59,796 nucleotides of DNA from a virus: positions 1-59,796 of the IMG/VR virus record IMGVR_UViG_3300044712_000086; one strand, 5' to 3'. Of this stretch, positions 59,264-59,796 are shown one piece after another. Every line of letters starts with the position of its first letter. Positions within the stretch are counted from its first letter, which is position 1. The notes beneath the pieces were generated by a model. The model made no database searches and was not told where the DNA came from. It worked only from the letters and a program-made list of their open reading frames with translations. A program made the translations under genes and the position numbers.

Positions 59264-59796
59264 TTATTGACCAGATAGACCGAAGATTAAACCGCAGCCC
59301 TTGGGGTTACGGCACTCTAGGGTACCTTCTTCAACGATTTGACCGATGATAGAATCACCTAGTTGGCCTAGATCTACTTCTTGAGTAGGACGTAGGCTAG
59401 CATACGCGAACCACTGGGGATCATAGACTAGAGCGCTGAAGTTAGCGGTATTGTCTAGACCGGATACGGCGGTGTTAGCAATGCCCATTACGTAGTTAGG
59501 AACTACCATGATGTCGCCGAAGTCAGACATGTAGATTTCTACAGATTGACGTAGCTTGCCATCGGCATCGATGTTACGGCGAACGTTACCGTCACCAGCG
59601 TTGCTTGAGCTAGAACCAGCGGCTTGAGCCTTGGCGCTGAAGACACGGCGGTTAGCGGGTGATAGCATAAGCTTGGTAGCCTTACCACCGTTTTCGTAGA
59701 TAGCTTGCATTACAGTATCAATGTGTGATAGCTGTAGGGATACCTTGTCAGCACTGGTTACAGTGGTGAAGGTACCAGCAACACCACCACCTGGAT
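59264..59796 (-). CDS. Major capsid protein, C-terminal part
   Basis: Continuation of the gene at 1-759 across the circular join; stop at 59264-59266. Contains MQAIYENGGKATKLMLSPAN, FSAKAQAAG and ALVYDPQWFAYASLRP, conserved features of the SU10-type capsid family. 59615-59796 duplicates window bases 1-182. Full protein is 369 aa. Confidence 0.9.
   Translation of the reverse strand, partial: PGGGVAGTFTTVTSADKVSLQLSHIDTVMQAIYENGGKATKLMLSPANRRVFSAKAQAAGSSSSNAGDGNVRRNIDADGKLRQSVEIYMSDFGDIMVVPNYVMGIANTAVSGLDNTANFSALVYDPQWFAYASLRPTQEVDLGQLGDSIIGQIVEEGTLECRNPKGCGLIFGLSGQ

Overview
The window is one complete, circularly assembled genome of a short-tailed (podovirus-like) dsDNA bacteriophage. Bases 1-182 and 59615-59796 are the same sequence with one mismatch, so the unit length is 59,614 bp and the major capsid gene is split across the window ends. 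There is no integrase, repressor or tape measure gene. The gene set (T7-like replication proteins, single-subunit RNA polymerase, class I ribonucleotide reductase, many cyanophage/pelagiphage-type small conserved genes) suggests a lytic aquatic phage of a Gram-negative bacterium; the spanin pair Rz/Rz1 supports the Gram-negative host. The host genus cannot be read from the sequence.

Layout. The plus strand from 7353 to 34023 holds the early and middle genes: tiny unknown early proteins (7353-10319), ssDNA-binding protein and RNA ligase (10840-12804), a dense array of translationally coupled microgenes with ATGA overlaps (11412-16603), nucleotide metabolism (deoxyribosyltransferase, MazG-like, dCMP deaminase), DNA ligase, DNA polymerase, 5'-3' exonuclease, primase-helicase, T7-like RNA polymerase, NrdA-glutaredoxin and NrdB, three tRNAs (Asn, Leu, Arg), an Acb2/Tad1-like candidate counter-defence protein and a Dps-like ferritin. 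A bidirectional terminator at 34024-34072 separates these from the late genes. The late genes run on the minus strand from 6769 down through position 1 and on from 59796 to 34076: large terminase, portal, scaffold, SU10-type capsid protein, head proteins, adaptor, collagen-like fibre, a 2OG-Fe(II) dioxygenase, holin/SAR endolysin/Rz-Rz1, PhoH, tail proteins, and a set of internal (ejected) virion proteins with GNAT-like, lytic transglycosylase, SNase-like and RNA-polymerase-like parts.

Regulation. A 21-nt repeat with core AGTCGGTACCTAATAGAGAA occurs nine times (six plus, three minus), always on the coding strand and close upstream of a gene or of the tRNA cluster. Its ATAGAGA end resembles the T7 promoter start (ATAGGGA), so these are the best candidates for the promoters of the phage-encoded polymerase. 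One of them drives a terminase small subunit gene that sits alone on the minus strand inside the early region.

Most notable observations: (1) the 1135-aa last late protein carries motifs spaced like the catalytic motifs A, B and C of the phage N4 virion RNA polymerase, so the phage may carry an encapsidated polymerase besides its T7-like one; (2) a putative prolyl-hydroxylase-like dioxygenase lies directly after a collagen-repeat tail fibre; (3) a GC-rich tail/cupin cassette has recombined next to a diverged resident copy, leaving a readable junction; (4) GIY-YIG nuclease genes are inserted so that they overprint the exonuclease and ligase genes; (5) a GC-rich zinc-motif gene has been slotted into the microgene array with ATGA overlaps on both sides.
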